Assembly (NCBI GenBank): GCA_010029945.1
Contig: RGQW01000093.1
Location: 1 to 6,231 of the forward strand
Direction: 5' to 3'
Length of the DNA: 6,231 bases
Source of the DNA: Actinomycetota bacterium
Lineage (GTDB): Bacteria; Actinomycetota; Actinomycetes; S36-B12
The notes beneath the pieces were generated by a model that had not been told where the DNA came from, did not search any database, and saw only the letters and a list, made by a program, of their open reading frames with translations. Numbering within the stretch: position 1 is the first letter of the stretch; the number at the start of each line of letters is the position of its first letter. This document shows positions 1-5,761 of the stretch, piece by piece. The position numbers and the translations under genes were made by a program.

Positions 1-1
1 G

Positions 2-511
2 CCCACCATCCTTCGGCCGATGCAGCGCATTGCCGCGGGCCGAGCATCCAGAGCCATGAGTTTTGGTTCGGGCTACGTGGTTGTGTGGGCGGTCCTCGCG
101 CTTCCTGCGTGGATTGTTGTGTCTAACTGGCCTATCAATTCCCTGACCCTCGGTTTGTCGTGGATCGCCGTGGGGGCCTACTTGCAGGCGCCGGTGGTGT
201 TGAGTTCCTTCCGCACGTGTCGCTCGCTGGCAATTAGCCAACCCCCGGTGGTCTCCGGGCTGCGTCAGGGTCTGGCGTGTGCGACCGGTTGCTGGCCGTT
301 CATGGTGGTGGCGATGATGTCCGTGATGGCACACACCAGCGGCGGGCTTCTTTCTGCCGCCGTCATGTTCGCCGTGATGCTCGTGATGATGTGGCAGAAA
401 TCTCCCGCCCGCAATGAGTTCGCATTGCGTTCGGTAGGACTAGTTCTTGTGATCGCCGGTGCGATCTTCGCGGTTGCAGACATCGGGGCACTGCATACGC
501 ACGTCAGTTAG
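2..511 (+). CDS. DUF2182-like multi-pass membrane protein, 5' truncated by window edge
   Basis: Only the 3' part of this gene is present. The frame is open from base 2 (reading PTILRPM) to the TAG at 509-511. The ATG at base 20 is probably internal, because PTILRPMQR resembles the conserved stretch after the first helix of DUF2182 proteins. Four hydrophobic segments follow, roughly GYVVVWAVLALPAWIVV, SWIAVGAYLQAPVVL, WPFMVVAMMSVMA through MFAVMLVMM, and VGLVLVIAGAIFAVADI. Between the second and third lie FRTCRS and GLRQGLACATGCW, which match the cysteine-containing pattern typical of DUF2182, described as predicted metal-binding integral membrane proteins. The biochemical role of that family is not settled. 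It converges on the mocA-like gene with 18 bases between the two stop codons, so a shared operon with the cofactor genes is excluded here. The family call is from memory of the pattern and could be wrong; that it is an integral membrane protein is clear. Confidence 0.62.
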   Translation, partial: PTILRPMQRIAAGRASRAMSFGSGYVVVWAVLALPAWIVVSNWPINSLTLGLSWIAVGAYLQAPVVLSSFRTCRSLAISQPPVVSGLRQGLACATGCWPFMVVAMMSVMAHTSGGLLSAAVMFAVMLVMMWQKSPARNEFALRSVGLVLVIAGAIFAVADIGALHTHVS

Positions 512-529
512 AGGGACTGACTCCGTCGG

Positions 530-1096
530 CTAGGACCTAGCAACGTCACTTGGCACGTCGATGTCTTTTCCGGAGGCGATGTCACCAATTTCCACCAAGA
601 TCACGTCGTCCCTTTGGCTCACGAACGATCGAGCCCCTTCGTCGCCGCCGACGGTGTCGATCAGTTCGCGGAAGTGCTCTCGTGGAATACGCACGGGATG
701 ACCGCGCTCACCGTCGAAGGTCGCCACGGCAATGCCGCTATCGGCAGCAGCAACGCGTTGAACTGATTCGGAGGTGAGGCCTGGTAAGTCCACGAGTGTG
801 ATGAGCGCGTAGTCGGCCTCGGTGGTCGCATTCACCCACTTCAGGGCGATGCGCAGCGATGAACCCATTCCTTCTTCCCAACCGTGATTCACGATCACGA
901 GGGCATCGTCGACGCTTCCTTCCCACGCTCCCAGGATCACGAAGATGGGATCACATCCCCCTTCGCGCAGAACGCGAACGGAACGATCCACGAGTCGCTC
1001 GCCGTCTACCTCGAGCGGGGCCTTGGGTTCTCCAAATCGGGACCCACTCCCGGCAGCGAGCACCACACCCGCGCATGGCGCAGGGATGTCGCTCAT
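530..1096 (-). CDS. mocA: MocA-like molybdenum cofactor nucleotidyltransferase
   Basis: This 188-residue protein belongs to the MobA-like NTP transferase family. It most likely uses CTP to convert Mo-molybdopterin to molybdopterin cytosine dinucleotide in the cytoplasm. Residues 13-25 form the nucleotide-binding loop LAAGSGSRFGEPK, of the LAAG type seen in MocA rather than the LAGG type common in GTP-using MobA. Residues 76-82 read GMGSSLR, the second conserved element, and D103 in VDLPGL sits where the metal-binding Asp is expected. HPVRIP, GDEGARSF and the final DIDVPSD match the family's C-terminal landmarks, and the length is normal. Its ATG overlaps the xdhC stop as ATGA (1093-1096), so the two are probably co-transcribed and translationally coupled. 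Pairing with an XdhC/CoxI homologue favours service to an MCD-dependent hydroxylase. Remaining doubt: family members with other NTPs or substrates look similar, and the Asp-Leu-Pro replaces the more usual Asp-Gln-Pro. Confidence 0.85.
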   Translation of the reverse strand: MSDIPAPCAGVVLAAGSGSRFGEPKAPLEVDGERLVDRSVRVLREGGCDPIFVILGAWEGSVDDALVIVNHGWEEGMGSSLRIALKWVNATTEADYALITLVDLPGLTSESVQRVAAADSGIAVATFDGERGHPVRIPREHFRELIDTVGGDEGARSFVSQRDDVILVEIGDIASGKDIDVPSDVARS

Positions 1097-2211
1097 CGTG
1101 GAGCACCCGGGTGGATCGGGCCGTTGGTATCGGTGAGATGTCGTCCGCTACCGCCCCATCGAGCCTGAACAATCTCGGCGGCGATGGAGATGGCGGTCTC
1201 CTCGGGCGTGCGGGCTCCGAGGTCGAGCCCGATCGGGGAGTGCAGGCGCTTGAGTTCTTCGTCCGTCACCCCGGCCTCGCGGAGGCGCTCGAGACGATCC
1301 TCGTGTGTTCTCCGCGACCCCATTGCCCCGACGTAGCCGGCGCGACTGGCGAGCGCGACCTTCAGGGCGGGAACGTCGAACTTCGGATCGTGGGTCAGGA
1401 CGGCGATGACGGTGCGCTCGTCGACATTTTGGGTCTCTAGCCACCGGTGGGGCCAATCGACGACCACGTCATCTGCTTCAGGGAATCGCTTCGCCGTGGC
1501 GAAAATCGGCCGGGCGTCGCACACCGTCACTCGGTAGCCGAGCACCTTGCCGACGCGAACCAAGGACGCGGAGAAGTCAATGGCGCCGAACACGAACATC
1601 TGCGCGGGAGGCGCGTAACTGGCCACGAACACGTCGAGACCCTCGCCGAGTCGTTCTCCCTCACCGCCGTAGTGCAGGAAGCCGGTGGTGCCCGCCGCCA
1701 ACATGCCCAACGCGTCCTCGCGAACGGTGTCATCGAGCCGCTCGGTTCCCAAGCTGCCCTCGCAGCCGGAAGGGCGAATGACGAGATGTCGGCCGATGCG
1801 TTCGGCTACGTCGTCGGGAGCTGCCACGATTGTTGCGATGGCGACTGCCTCCTCGGCTTCGACGCTCGCTGCAACCCCCTCGAGCTCGGGCCAGGTGTCC
1901 GTATCGACGCGCTCGGCGAAGACCTCGATGATCCCGCCGCAGGTCAGTCCGACGCCGAAAGCCTCATCGTCACTGATGCCGTATTTGTGGTACTGCGGGT
2001 CGCCGTTGTCCAGAATCTCAAGGCCCACGTCGAAGAGGGCCCCCTCGACGCAGCCACCGCTGACCGATCCGACCGCCTCGTGGCCGCTGGTGACGAGCAT
2101 GGCTGCTCCCGCTGGGCGCGGGGCAGATTTCCAGGTTCGGATGACCGTGGCCATGGCCACCGGTTCCCCCGCCCGGTAGGCAGCGAGCAGTTCTGGGAGT
2201 ACCTCGCGCAT
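1093..2211 (-). CDS. xdhC: XdhC/CoxI family molybdenum cofactor maturation protein
   Basis: From the ATG at 2211 this gives 372 residues in two domains. The N-terminal XdhC_CoxI domain contains TVIRTWKSAPRPAG (residues 22-35) and GSVSGGCVE (48-56), whose Cys is the conserved one of the family. The C-terminal XdhC Rossmann domain begins near residue 200 with FVFGAIDFSASLVRVGKVLG and continues through VTVCDARPIFAT, VVVDWPHRWL, VLTHDPKFD and YVGAMGSRRTHEDR, ending with GLDLGARTPEETAISIAAEI. Known members bind molybdenum cofactor, protect or help sulfurate it, and hand it to xanthine dehydrogenase or CO dehydrogenase apoprotein; the Cox homologues are called CoxF or CoxI. The frame stays open to a TTG at 2241, but MREVLPELLAAYRAG is the normal family N-terminus, so I chose the ATG at 2211. 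A ribosome site there is weak. The gene leads the leftward pair with mocA and diverges from moaE. Confidence 0.9.
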   Translation of the reverse strand: MREVLPELLAAYRAGEPVAMATVIRTWKSAPRPAGAAMLVTSGHEAVGSVSGGCVEGALFDVGLEILDNGDPQYHKYGISDDEAFGVGLTCGGIIEVFAERVDTDTWPELEGVAASVEAEEAVAIATIVAAPDDVAERIGRHLVIRPSGCEGSLGTERLDDTVREDALGMLAAGTTGFLHYGGEGERLGEGLDVFVASYAPPAQMFVFGAIDFSASLVRVGKVLGYRVTVCDARPIFATAKRFPEADDVVVDWPHRWLETQNVDERTVIAVLTHDPKFDVPALKVALASRAGYVGAMGSRRTHEDRLERLREAGVTDEELKRLHSPIGLDLGARTPEETAISIAAEIVQARWGGSGRHLTDTNGPIHPGAPR

Positions 2212-2267
2212 GATCCGAAGGGTAGGCCAATAATGGCCCAATGGCCCAGGGAGAGGCGGAAGTCCGC
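2212..2267. promoter_or_regulatory. Divergent control region between xdhC and moaE, with short repeats
   Basis: These 56 bases separate the preferred starts of xdhC (leftward) and moaE (rightward) and must hold, or border, the promoters of both. An inverted repeat GGCCA-ATAA-TGGCC lies at 2225-2238, and the heptamer TGGCCCA occurs twice (2234-2240 and 2242-2248), giving three phased copies of a GGCC core. AT-rich AATAAT at 2229-2234 is the only -10-like stretch, without a clear -35. A regulator site here is inference; the repeats are directly visible. Confidence 0.35.
2249..2262 (+). promoter_or_regulatory. Ribosome binding site deciding the moaE start
   Basis: The purine run GGGAGAGGCGGAAG precedes the ATG at 2268, with GGAAG ending 5 bases before it. 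The upstream in-frame ATG at 2241 has only GGCCAATAATGGCCC before it and no such site. This favours 2268 as the moaE start. Confidence 0.6.
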
Positions 2268-2675
2268 ATGGTTGCCGTCGGCACGGAGGCGATCGACGTC
2301 GAGGAGTTGCGTCGCGCCGTATCGGACCCTGCGGCCGGGGCGTCTGTTGTCTTCACCGGTGACGTTCGTGACAACGATCACGAGCGGTCAGTGGTCTCTT
2401 TGACGTACGAGGCGCATCCGGGGGCGCAGGCGGCTCTTGATGATGTCGCCGCCGACGTTATCCGAGAGCACGATGTCATTGCGGTGGCGCTTGTCCACCG
2501 GCACGGACCTATTCCGATCGGCGAAGCCGCTCTCGTGGCCGCTGCGAGCGCTCGTCATCGCCAGCAGGCGTTCGAGGCATGCGTCGACCTGGTGGAGAAG
2601 ACGAAGCAGCGAATTCCGATCTGGAAACACCAGGTTTTTGCTGACGGCACTGATGAATGGGTGAATTGCGCATGA
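2268..2675 (+). CDS. moaE: Molybdopterin synthase catalytic subunit MoaE
   Basis: MoaE forms a heterotetramer with MoaD and converts cyclic pyranopterin monophosphate to molybdopterin, using sulfur from the MoaD C-terminal thiocarboxylate. The 135-residue protein shows the expected order: IDVEEL near the N-terminus, VVFTGDVRDN (27-36), LTYEAHPGAQ (45-54), HRHGPIPIGEAALVAAASARHR, and the active-site tail KTKQRIPIWKHQ. Lysines 113 and 120 are seven apart, as are the two catalytic lysines of the E. coli enzyme. The open frame begins at an ATG at 2241, but the start at 2268 has the better ribosome site and the usual N-terminus (MVAVGTEAIDVEEL). Its stop overlaps the moaA start as ATGA. MoaD is not adjacent in the same operon but about 1 kb away on the other strand. 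Confidence 0.93.
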   Translation: MVAVGTEAIDVEELRRAVSDPAAGASVVFTGDVRDNDHERSVVSLTYEAHPGAQAALDDVAADVIREHDVIAVALVHRHGPIPIGEAALVAAASARHRQQAFEACVDLVEKTKQRIPIWKHQVFADGTDEWVNCA

Positions 2676-3685
2676 GTTCTGATCACGATGCACTCGTCGA
2701 TACTTTCGGCCGCGTCCATCGGGACATGCGAGTGTCGTTGACCGATCGTTGCTCGCTTCGCTGCAACTACTGCATGCCGGCAGATTTTGCGGATTGGATT
2801 CCCGGCGAACACCTATTGTCAACCGACGAGATGATGTTGGTGCTCGAAGTCGCCACGGAAATGGGCATCAACCAGATGCGTCTGACCGGCGGTGAACCCT
2901 TGCTTCGGCCAGACGTCGTGGACGTGGTTCGGCGCCTGAACGCCCTGCCGAACGCGCCGAAGATTTCCCTGACCTCCAATGGTCTTCAGTTGCCCAAACT
3001 CGCAAAGGACCTCGCGGATGCAGGACTCGAGCGTGTGAATGTCAGTTTGGACACGCTGGATCCGCAGCGATTCAAAGAGATGACTCACCGCGATCGATTC
3101 GACGACGTCATCGCTGGAATCGAGGCGGCGAAAGAAGCAGGGCTCCTTCCCGTCAAAGTAAACGCCGTTCTCCTGCGCGGTGTCAACGATGACGAAGCGG
3201 TGCCGCTGTTGCGTCACGCCCTGGCGAACGACTGGAAGCTTCGCTTCATTGAGCAGATGCCACTCGATGCTGGCGGCCTGTGGGCTCGGCCCGCGATGGT
3301 AACGGCGGACGAAATCATGACGATGCTGTCGGCCGAATTCGAACTGACGCCGGTGCCGGCTCGCGGTTCCGCACCGGCCGAAGAGTTCTACGTAGATGGT
3401 GGACCCGCCACCGTCGGCATCATCGCCAGCGTCTCGCGACCCTTCTGTGCTGCGTGCGATCGACTACGCCTGACGGCGGACGGACAGTTCCGCAATTGCC
3501 TCTTCGCGCAAGACGAGACGGACGTGAGGTCCCTGGTGCGAGATGAATCGCTGAGTGAAGACGAGATTCGTCAGGGAATAGCGTCGACGCTGGCGAAGGT
3601 GACGACGGCGAAACTTCCCGGGCACGGGATCAACGATCCATCGTTCATCCAGCCGACCCGGCCTATGTCCGCTATCGGCGGCTGA
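2672..3685 (+). CDS. moaA: GTP 3',8-cyclase MoaA (radical SAM)
   Basis: MoaA catalyses the first step of molybdenum cofactor synthesis, the radical S-adenosylmethionine-dependent cyclisation of GTP; MoaC, not seen here, completes formation of cPMP. The 337-residue protein starts at the ATG at 2672, which overlaps the moaE stop by four bases; GGGTGA at 2659-2664 is a suitable ribosome site. An in-frame ATG at 2657 would add five residues and is less likely. The radical SAM cluster motif is C27-x3-C31-x2-C34 in DRCSLRCNYCMP, followed by RLTGGEPLLRPD. The second 4Fe-4S site, which binds substrate, is C259-x2-C262-x13-C276 in FCAACDRLRL...FRNC. The protein ends in the family's conserved double glycine (MSAIGG), which is needed for activity in known enzymes. 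All key residues are present, so it should be functional. It is followed by convergent moaD. Confidence 0.97.
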   Translation: MSSDHDALVDTFGRVHRDMRVSLTDRCSLRCNYCMPADFADWIPGEHLLSTDEMMLVLEVATEMGINQMRLTGGEPLLRPDVVDVVRRLNALPNAPKISLTSNGLQLPKLAKDLADAGLERVNVSLDTLDPQRFKEMTHRDRFDDVIAGIEAAKEAGLLPVKVNAVLLRGVNDDEAVPLLRHALANDWKLRFIEQMPLDAGGLWARPAMVTADEIMTMLSAEFELTPVPARGSAPAEEFYVDGGPATVGIIASVSRPFCAACDRLRLTADGQFRNCLFAQDETDVRSLVRDESLSEDEIRQGIASTLAKVTTAKLPGHGINDPSFIQPTRPMSAIGG

Positions 3686-3688
3686 ACT

Positions 3689-3747
3689 CCCGCGGGTTCT
3701 TGCGCGGGCTATCCGCCCGCAGGGCATCGCGCGGGCTATCCGCCCGC
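3689..3747. terminator. Hairpin cluster between convergent moaA and moaD, likely bidirectional terminator
   Basis: Three GC-only stems lie between or over the ends of the two convergent genes. CCCGCG (3689-3694) can pair with CGCGGG (3703-3708). GCGGGC (3704-3709) can pair with GCCCGC (3715-3720), and the same stem recurs at 3731-3736 with 3742-3747, each with the loop TATCC. The last stem overlaps the moaD stop codon. The first two stems share bases and are alternatives. There is no T run on either strand, so this is not a classic intrinsic terminator, though actinobacterial terminators often lack one. Confidence 0.5.
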
Positions 3748-3748
3748 A
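3702..3748. repeat. Two-copy 20-bp direct repeat, 27-bp period, spanning the moaD stop
   Basis: The 20-mer GCGCGGGCTATCCGCCCGCA occurs at 3702-3721 and again, identical, at 3729-3748, separated by GGGCATC. On the minus strand each copy contains GCGGGCGGATAG, the last three sense codons of moaD (Ala-Gly-Gly) plus its TAG. The period of 27 bases keeps the copies in the same reading frame. A third, degenerate unit on the moaA side (3682-3708) matches the middle unit at 18 of 27 positions by my count. Confidence 0.9.
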
Positions 3749-3981
3749 AAGGGCGGGAGGACGTCCAACTCGAGGCCGTCACTCACCATGACCTCGTCCG
3801 GATCTCCGTGCACAGCAACCCCGTCGACGAGGTACGAGCAGCGGGGGAGAACCTCGGCCAGCGAGGGGTAGTCGGATTCCAAGGCACGAAGAATGGTGCC
3901 CAAAGCTCCTGGATCGACTTGGATCTCGCCCACACCTGCGGCGGCACGAGCCGCGGCGAAGAGGCGCACGGATACGGTCAT
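3736..3981 (-). CDS. moaD: Molybdopterin synthase sulfur carrier subunit MoaD
   Basis: This is an 81-residue ubiquitin-fold protein that carries sulfur as a C-terminal thiocarboxylate to MoaE. It starts with the beta strand VSVRLFAAARAAAG, has LRALESDYPSLAEVLPRCSYLVDGVAV in the middle, and ends LELDVLPPFAGG. The terminal Gly80-Gly81 is the residue pair adenylated by MoeB-type enzymes, none of which is encoded here. Length and fold pattern are normal. It is transcribed toward moaA and away from coxG, so its promoter must lie in the 180-base gap to its right. Its stop codon is inside a duplicated hairpin repeat, and a second in-frame Ala-Gly-Gly-stop follows 27 bases later. Confidence 0.93.
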   Translation of the reverse strand: MTVSVRLFAAARAAAGVGEIQVDPGALGTILRALESDYPSLAEVLPRCSYLVDGVAVHGDPDEVMVSDGLELDVLPPFAGG

Positions 3982-4161
3982 GCAGCGCAGGTTAGCGGGT
4001 AACAGGACGGATCCCAGATCGGTGAATACGCTTACGTCGCGGATGGTCTTCGCCTAGCGTTACGTTGACGCGGCAGGCCTCAGAGTCAGGCCAACGAACG
4101 ACGTTACGGTCGGGCCGGACGGGTCAGGCGGGCCCGGAGGCCGCGGAGTAGGGGAGGTCGG
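3982..4161. promoter_or_regulatory. Divergent intergenic region upstream of moaD and coxG
   Basis: This 180-base gap is the largest in the window and must supply promoters for leftward moaD and for the rightward cox run. I found no convincing -35/-10 pair. TTGACG at 4065-4070 looks like a -35 but has no matching -10 at the right distance. TACGCT (4027-4032) and TAGCGT (4055-4060) fit the loose TANNNT -10 pattern without good -35 partners. CGGGCC (4111-4116) and GGCCCG (4131-4136) could form a six-base stem in the coxG leader. No small reading frame or RNA gene was recognised. Confidence 0.4.
4151..4157 (+). promoter_or_regulatory. Strong Shine-Dalgarno site of coxG
   Basis: GGGGAGG ends four bases before the ATG at 4162. 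It is the strongest ribosome site in the window and fixes this start, consistent with MQLENSFTVP as a typical CoxG N-terminus. Confidence 0.75.
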
Positions 4162-4866
4162 ATGCAACTCGAGAACTCTTTCACGGTGCCCTCTGACGCC
4201 GAGACGGCGTGGCAGACGCTTCTCGACGTCGAGGCGATCGCTCCGTGCATGCCGGGGGCCACCCTCGAATCGGTAGAAGGCGACGACTTCAGCGGCAACG
4301 TAAAGGTCAAGCTCGGGCCAGTATCGATGGTGTACGGGGGGACGGCTTCATTCCTGAGTAAGGACGAGTCCAGCCACACCGCCGTCATCAAGGGCACTGG
4401 CAAAGAAAAGCGGGGAACTGGTACCGCTCAGGCGAACGTCACTCTCGTCCTGACGGCCGAAGACGAATCGCGAACCCGAGTCGACGTCACGACCGACCTG
4501 ACAATCACCGGCAAGGCGGCTCAATTCGGTCGAGGCGTTATGCAAGACGTGGCGAGTCGTTTGGTAGACCAATTCGCGTCGAACTTAGAGACAGTCATCG
4601 CCGCGCGTTCGGGCGGAGCCGACTCCTCGGCTGCGGACAGTTCCAGTGAGGCTCACGCCGATGGCGACTCCAGTGGCGGTGATTCTGCTGCCGTCGGCAC
4701 ATCCGAGGGATCGGCAACCACACCGGCATCTCCACCGGCTCCGATTCAGCAGGCGGAGGCCCTCGATCTCGGTTCCGTTGCCGCGGCTCCTGTCCTGAAA
4801 CGCGTTGTTCCTGTCGCCATAGGAATCGTTGTTGTAGTCGCCCTCATCTGGTGGGTCGTCCGGTAG
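4162..4866 (+). CDS. coxG: CoxG-like SRPBCC protein with C-terminal membrane anchor
   Basis: This 234-residue protein has three parts. Residues 1-149 are an SRPBCC (START-like) ligand-binding domain of the CO dehydrogenase subunit G type: MQLENSFTVPSDAETAWQTL, then APCMPGATLESVEGDDFSGNVKVKLGP, then VDVTTDLTITGKAAQFGRGVMQDVASRLVDQFASNL. Residues 150-211 are a flexible linker rich in Ser, Gly, Ala, Asp and Pro. Residues 215-233 (VPVAIGIVVVVALIWWVV) form one hydrophobic helix ending in Arg, so the globular domain should be tethered to the inner face of the membrane. CoxG proteins in CO-oxidising bacteria link CO dehydrogenase to the membrane, and published work on mycobacterial CoxG supports menaquinone binding and delivery to the enzyme. 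A similar role here is inference. It is the first gene of the cox run; coxD begins 10 bases after its stop. Confidence 0.88.
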   Translation: MQLENSFTVPSDAETAWQTLLDVEAIAPCMPGATLESVEGDDFSGNVKVKLGPVSMVYGGTASFLSKDESSHTAVIKGTGKEKRGTGTAQANVTLVLTAEDESRTRVDVTTDLTITGKAAQFGRGVMQDVASRLVDQFASNLETVIAARSGGADSSAADSSSEAHADGDSSGGDSAAVGTSEGSATTPASPPAPIQQAEALDLGSVAAAPVLKRVVPVAIGIVVVVALIWWVVR

Positions 4867-4876
4867 GACGAGGATC

Positions 4877-5761
4877 ATGCCCGTAGGAGACATCGTTACC
4901 TCCCCGGAGGAGCTCACGCGCGGGCTCGCCGCGGAGGGTTACCTCGCCGACGAAGGTTTGGCAACGGCGTTGTTCTGTGCGATCCGTCTGCCGCAGCCGT
5001 TGCTGCTGGAAGGAGAGGCAGGGGTCGGCAAGACGCAAGCGGCAAAGACACTCGCCTCGATGCTCGACACGCCTCTCATCCGACTCCAGTGCTTCGAAGG
5101 CATCGATGCTTCCGAGGCTTTGTACGAGTGGAACTACCCTCGCCAATTGCTCAGCATTCGAAACGCGGAAGCGCAGGGCACGGGCATGGATGAGGCGTCG
5201 CTCTTTGGGCGGGATTACCTCATCGAGCGCCCCTTGTTGCAAGCAATCGAACACCCAGGGCCACGGCCCGCGGTCCTTCTCATCGACGAAGTGGACCGTG
5301 CGGACGAGGAATTCGAAGCCTTCCTCTTCGAAATGCTCGCGGAGAACACCGTCACCGTTCCAGAGATAGGCACGATCGAAGCAAAGCTCGCACCGATTGT
5401 TGTCTTGACATCGAATCGCACACGGGATTTGCACGATGCTCTGAAGCGACGCTGCTTGTATCACTGGATCGACTATCCCGATCTGGATCAGGCGACGGCG
5501 ATCGTGCGAGCGCGCGTGCCTATGGCGTCGGCGGATCTCGCGACAGGTGTCGCCGAGGCGGTCCAACGCCTTCGCGGGCTGGACGTCCAAAAACCACCCG
5601 GTATCGCCGAAGCGATCGACTGGGTCCAAGCCGCCGCTCTTCTCGGATTGGTATCTCTCGACGAATCCGGCGTGGAGCGGACCTTGAGCTCGGTATTGAA
5701 GTACCGCGAGGATCAAGAACTCGCTCGAGCCGAAGGATTGGCCTGGGTTGCCGGTCAGTGA
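4877..5761 (+). CDS. coxD: CoxD-like MoxR-family AAA+ ATPase
   Basis: This 294-residue MoxR-type AAA+ ATPase corresponds to CoxD, a chaperone needed for maturing the active site of CO dehydrogenase. Walker A is GEAGVGKT (46-53), followed by QAAKTLA. LIRLQCFEGIDASEALYEWNYPRQLL (from about residue 68) is a characteristic CoxD stretch. Walker B is LLIDEVD (134-140), sensor 1 is TSNRT (N180), and LKRRC (189-193) supplies the likely arginine finger. The C-terminal lid follows, with KPPGIAEAIDWVQAA. No essential ATPase residue is missing. In Oligotropha carboxidovorans (Afipia), CoxD acts with CoxE and CoxF in assembling the Mo/Cu cluster, and MoxR ATPases generally pair with a CoxE/VWA partner, which is exactly the next gene here. 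The ATG at 4877 follows AGGACGAGGA at 4865-4874. The coxE-like gene overlaps its 3' end by 14 bases. Confidence 0.92.
   Translation: MPVGDIVTSPEELTRGLAAEGYLADEGLATALFCAIRLPQPLLLEGEAGVGKTQAAKTLASMLDTPLIRLQCFEGIDASEALYEWNYPRQLLSIRNAEAQGTGMDEASLFGRDYLIERPLLQAIEHPGPRPAVLLIDEVDRADEEFEAFLFEMLAENTVTVPEIGTIEAKLAPIVVLTSNRTRDLHDALKRRCLYHWIDYPDLDQATAIVRARVPMASADLATGVAEAVQRLRGLDVQKPPGIAEAIDWVQAAALLGLVSLDESGVERTLSSVLKYREDQELARAEGLAWVAGQ

Noticed and set aside
859..1440. Plus-strand open frames opposite mocA and xdhC
   Set aside because: Arg/Pro-rich translations without motifs, entirely antisense to two confident genes.
1447..2403. A 318-codon open frame on the plus strand
   Set aside because: It lies opposite xdhC and part of moaE, which have clear family motifs throughout. 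The product has no recognisable domain and the frame is a by-product of GC-rich codon use.
2657..2671. Earlier moaA start at the ATG at 2657
   Set aside because: It would lengthen the overlap with moaE to 19 bases and add residues outside the family pattern. The ATGA start at 2672 has a suitably spaced GGGTGA.
3702..3748. Repeat with regular spacing considered as a CRISPR or attachment site
   Set aside because: There are only two exact copies, with a seven-base spacer, and the repeat contains codons and the stop of moaD. No cas gene, integrase or tRNA end is nearby.
4055..4093. Possible promoter for coxG built on TTGACG (4065-4070) or TAGCGT (4055-4060)
   Set aside because: No partner element at suitable spacing; the base at each expected position is a poor match, so it is mentioned only within the intergenic entry.
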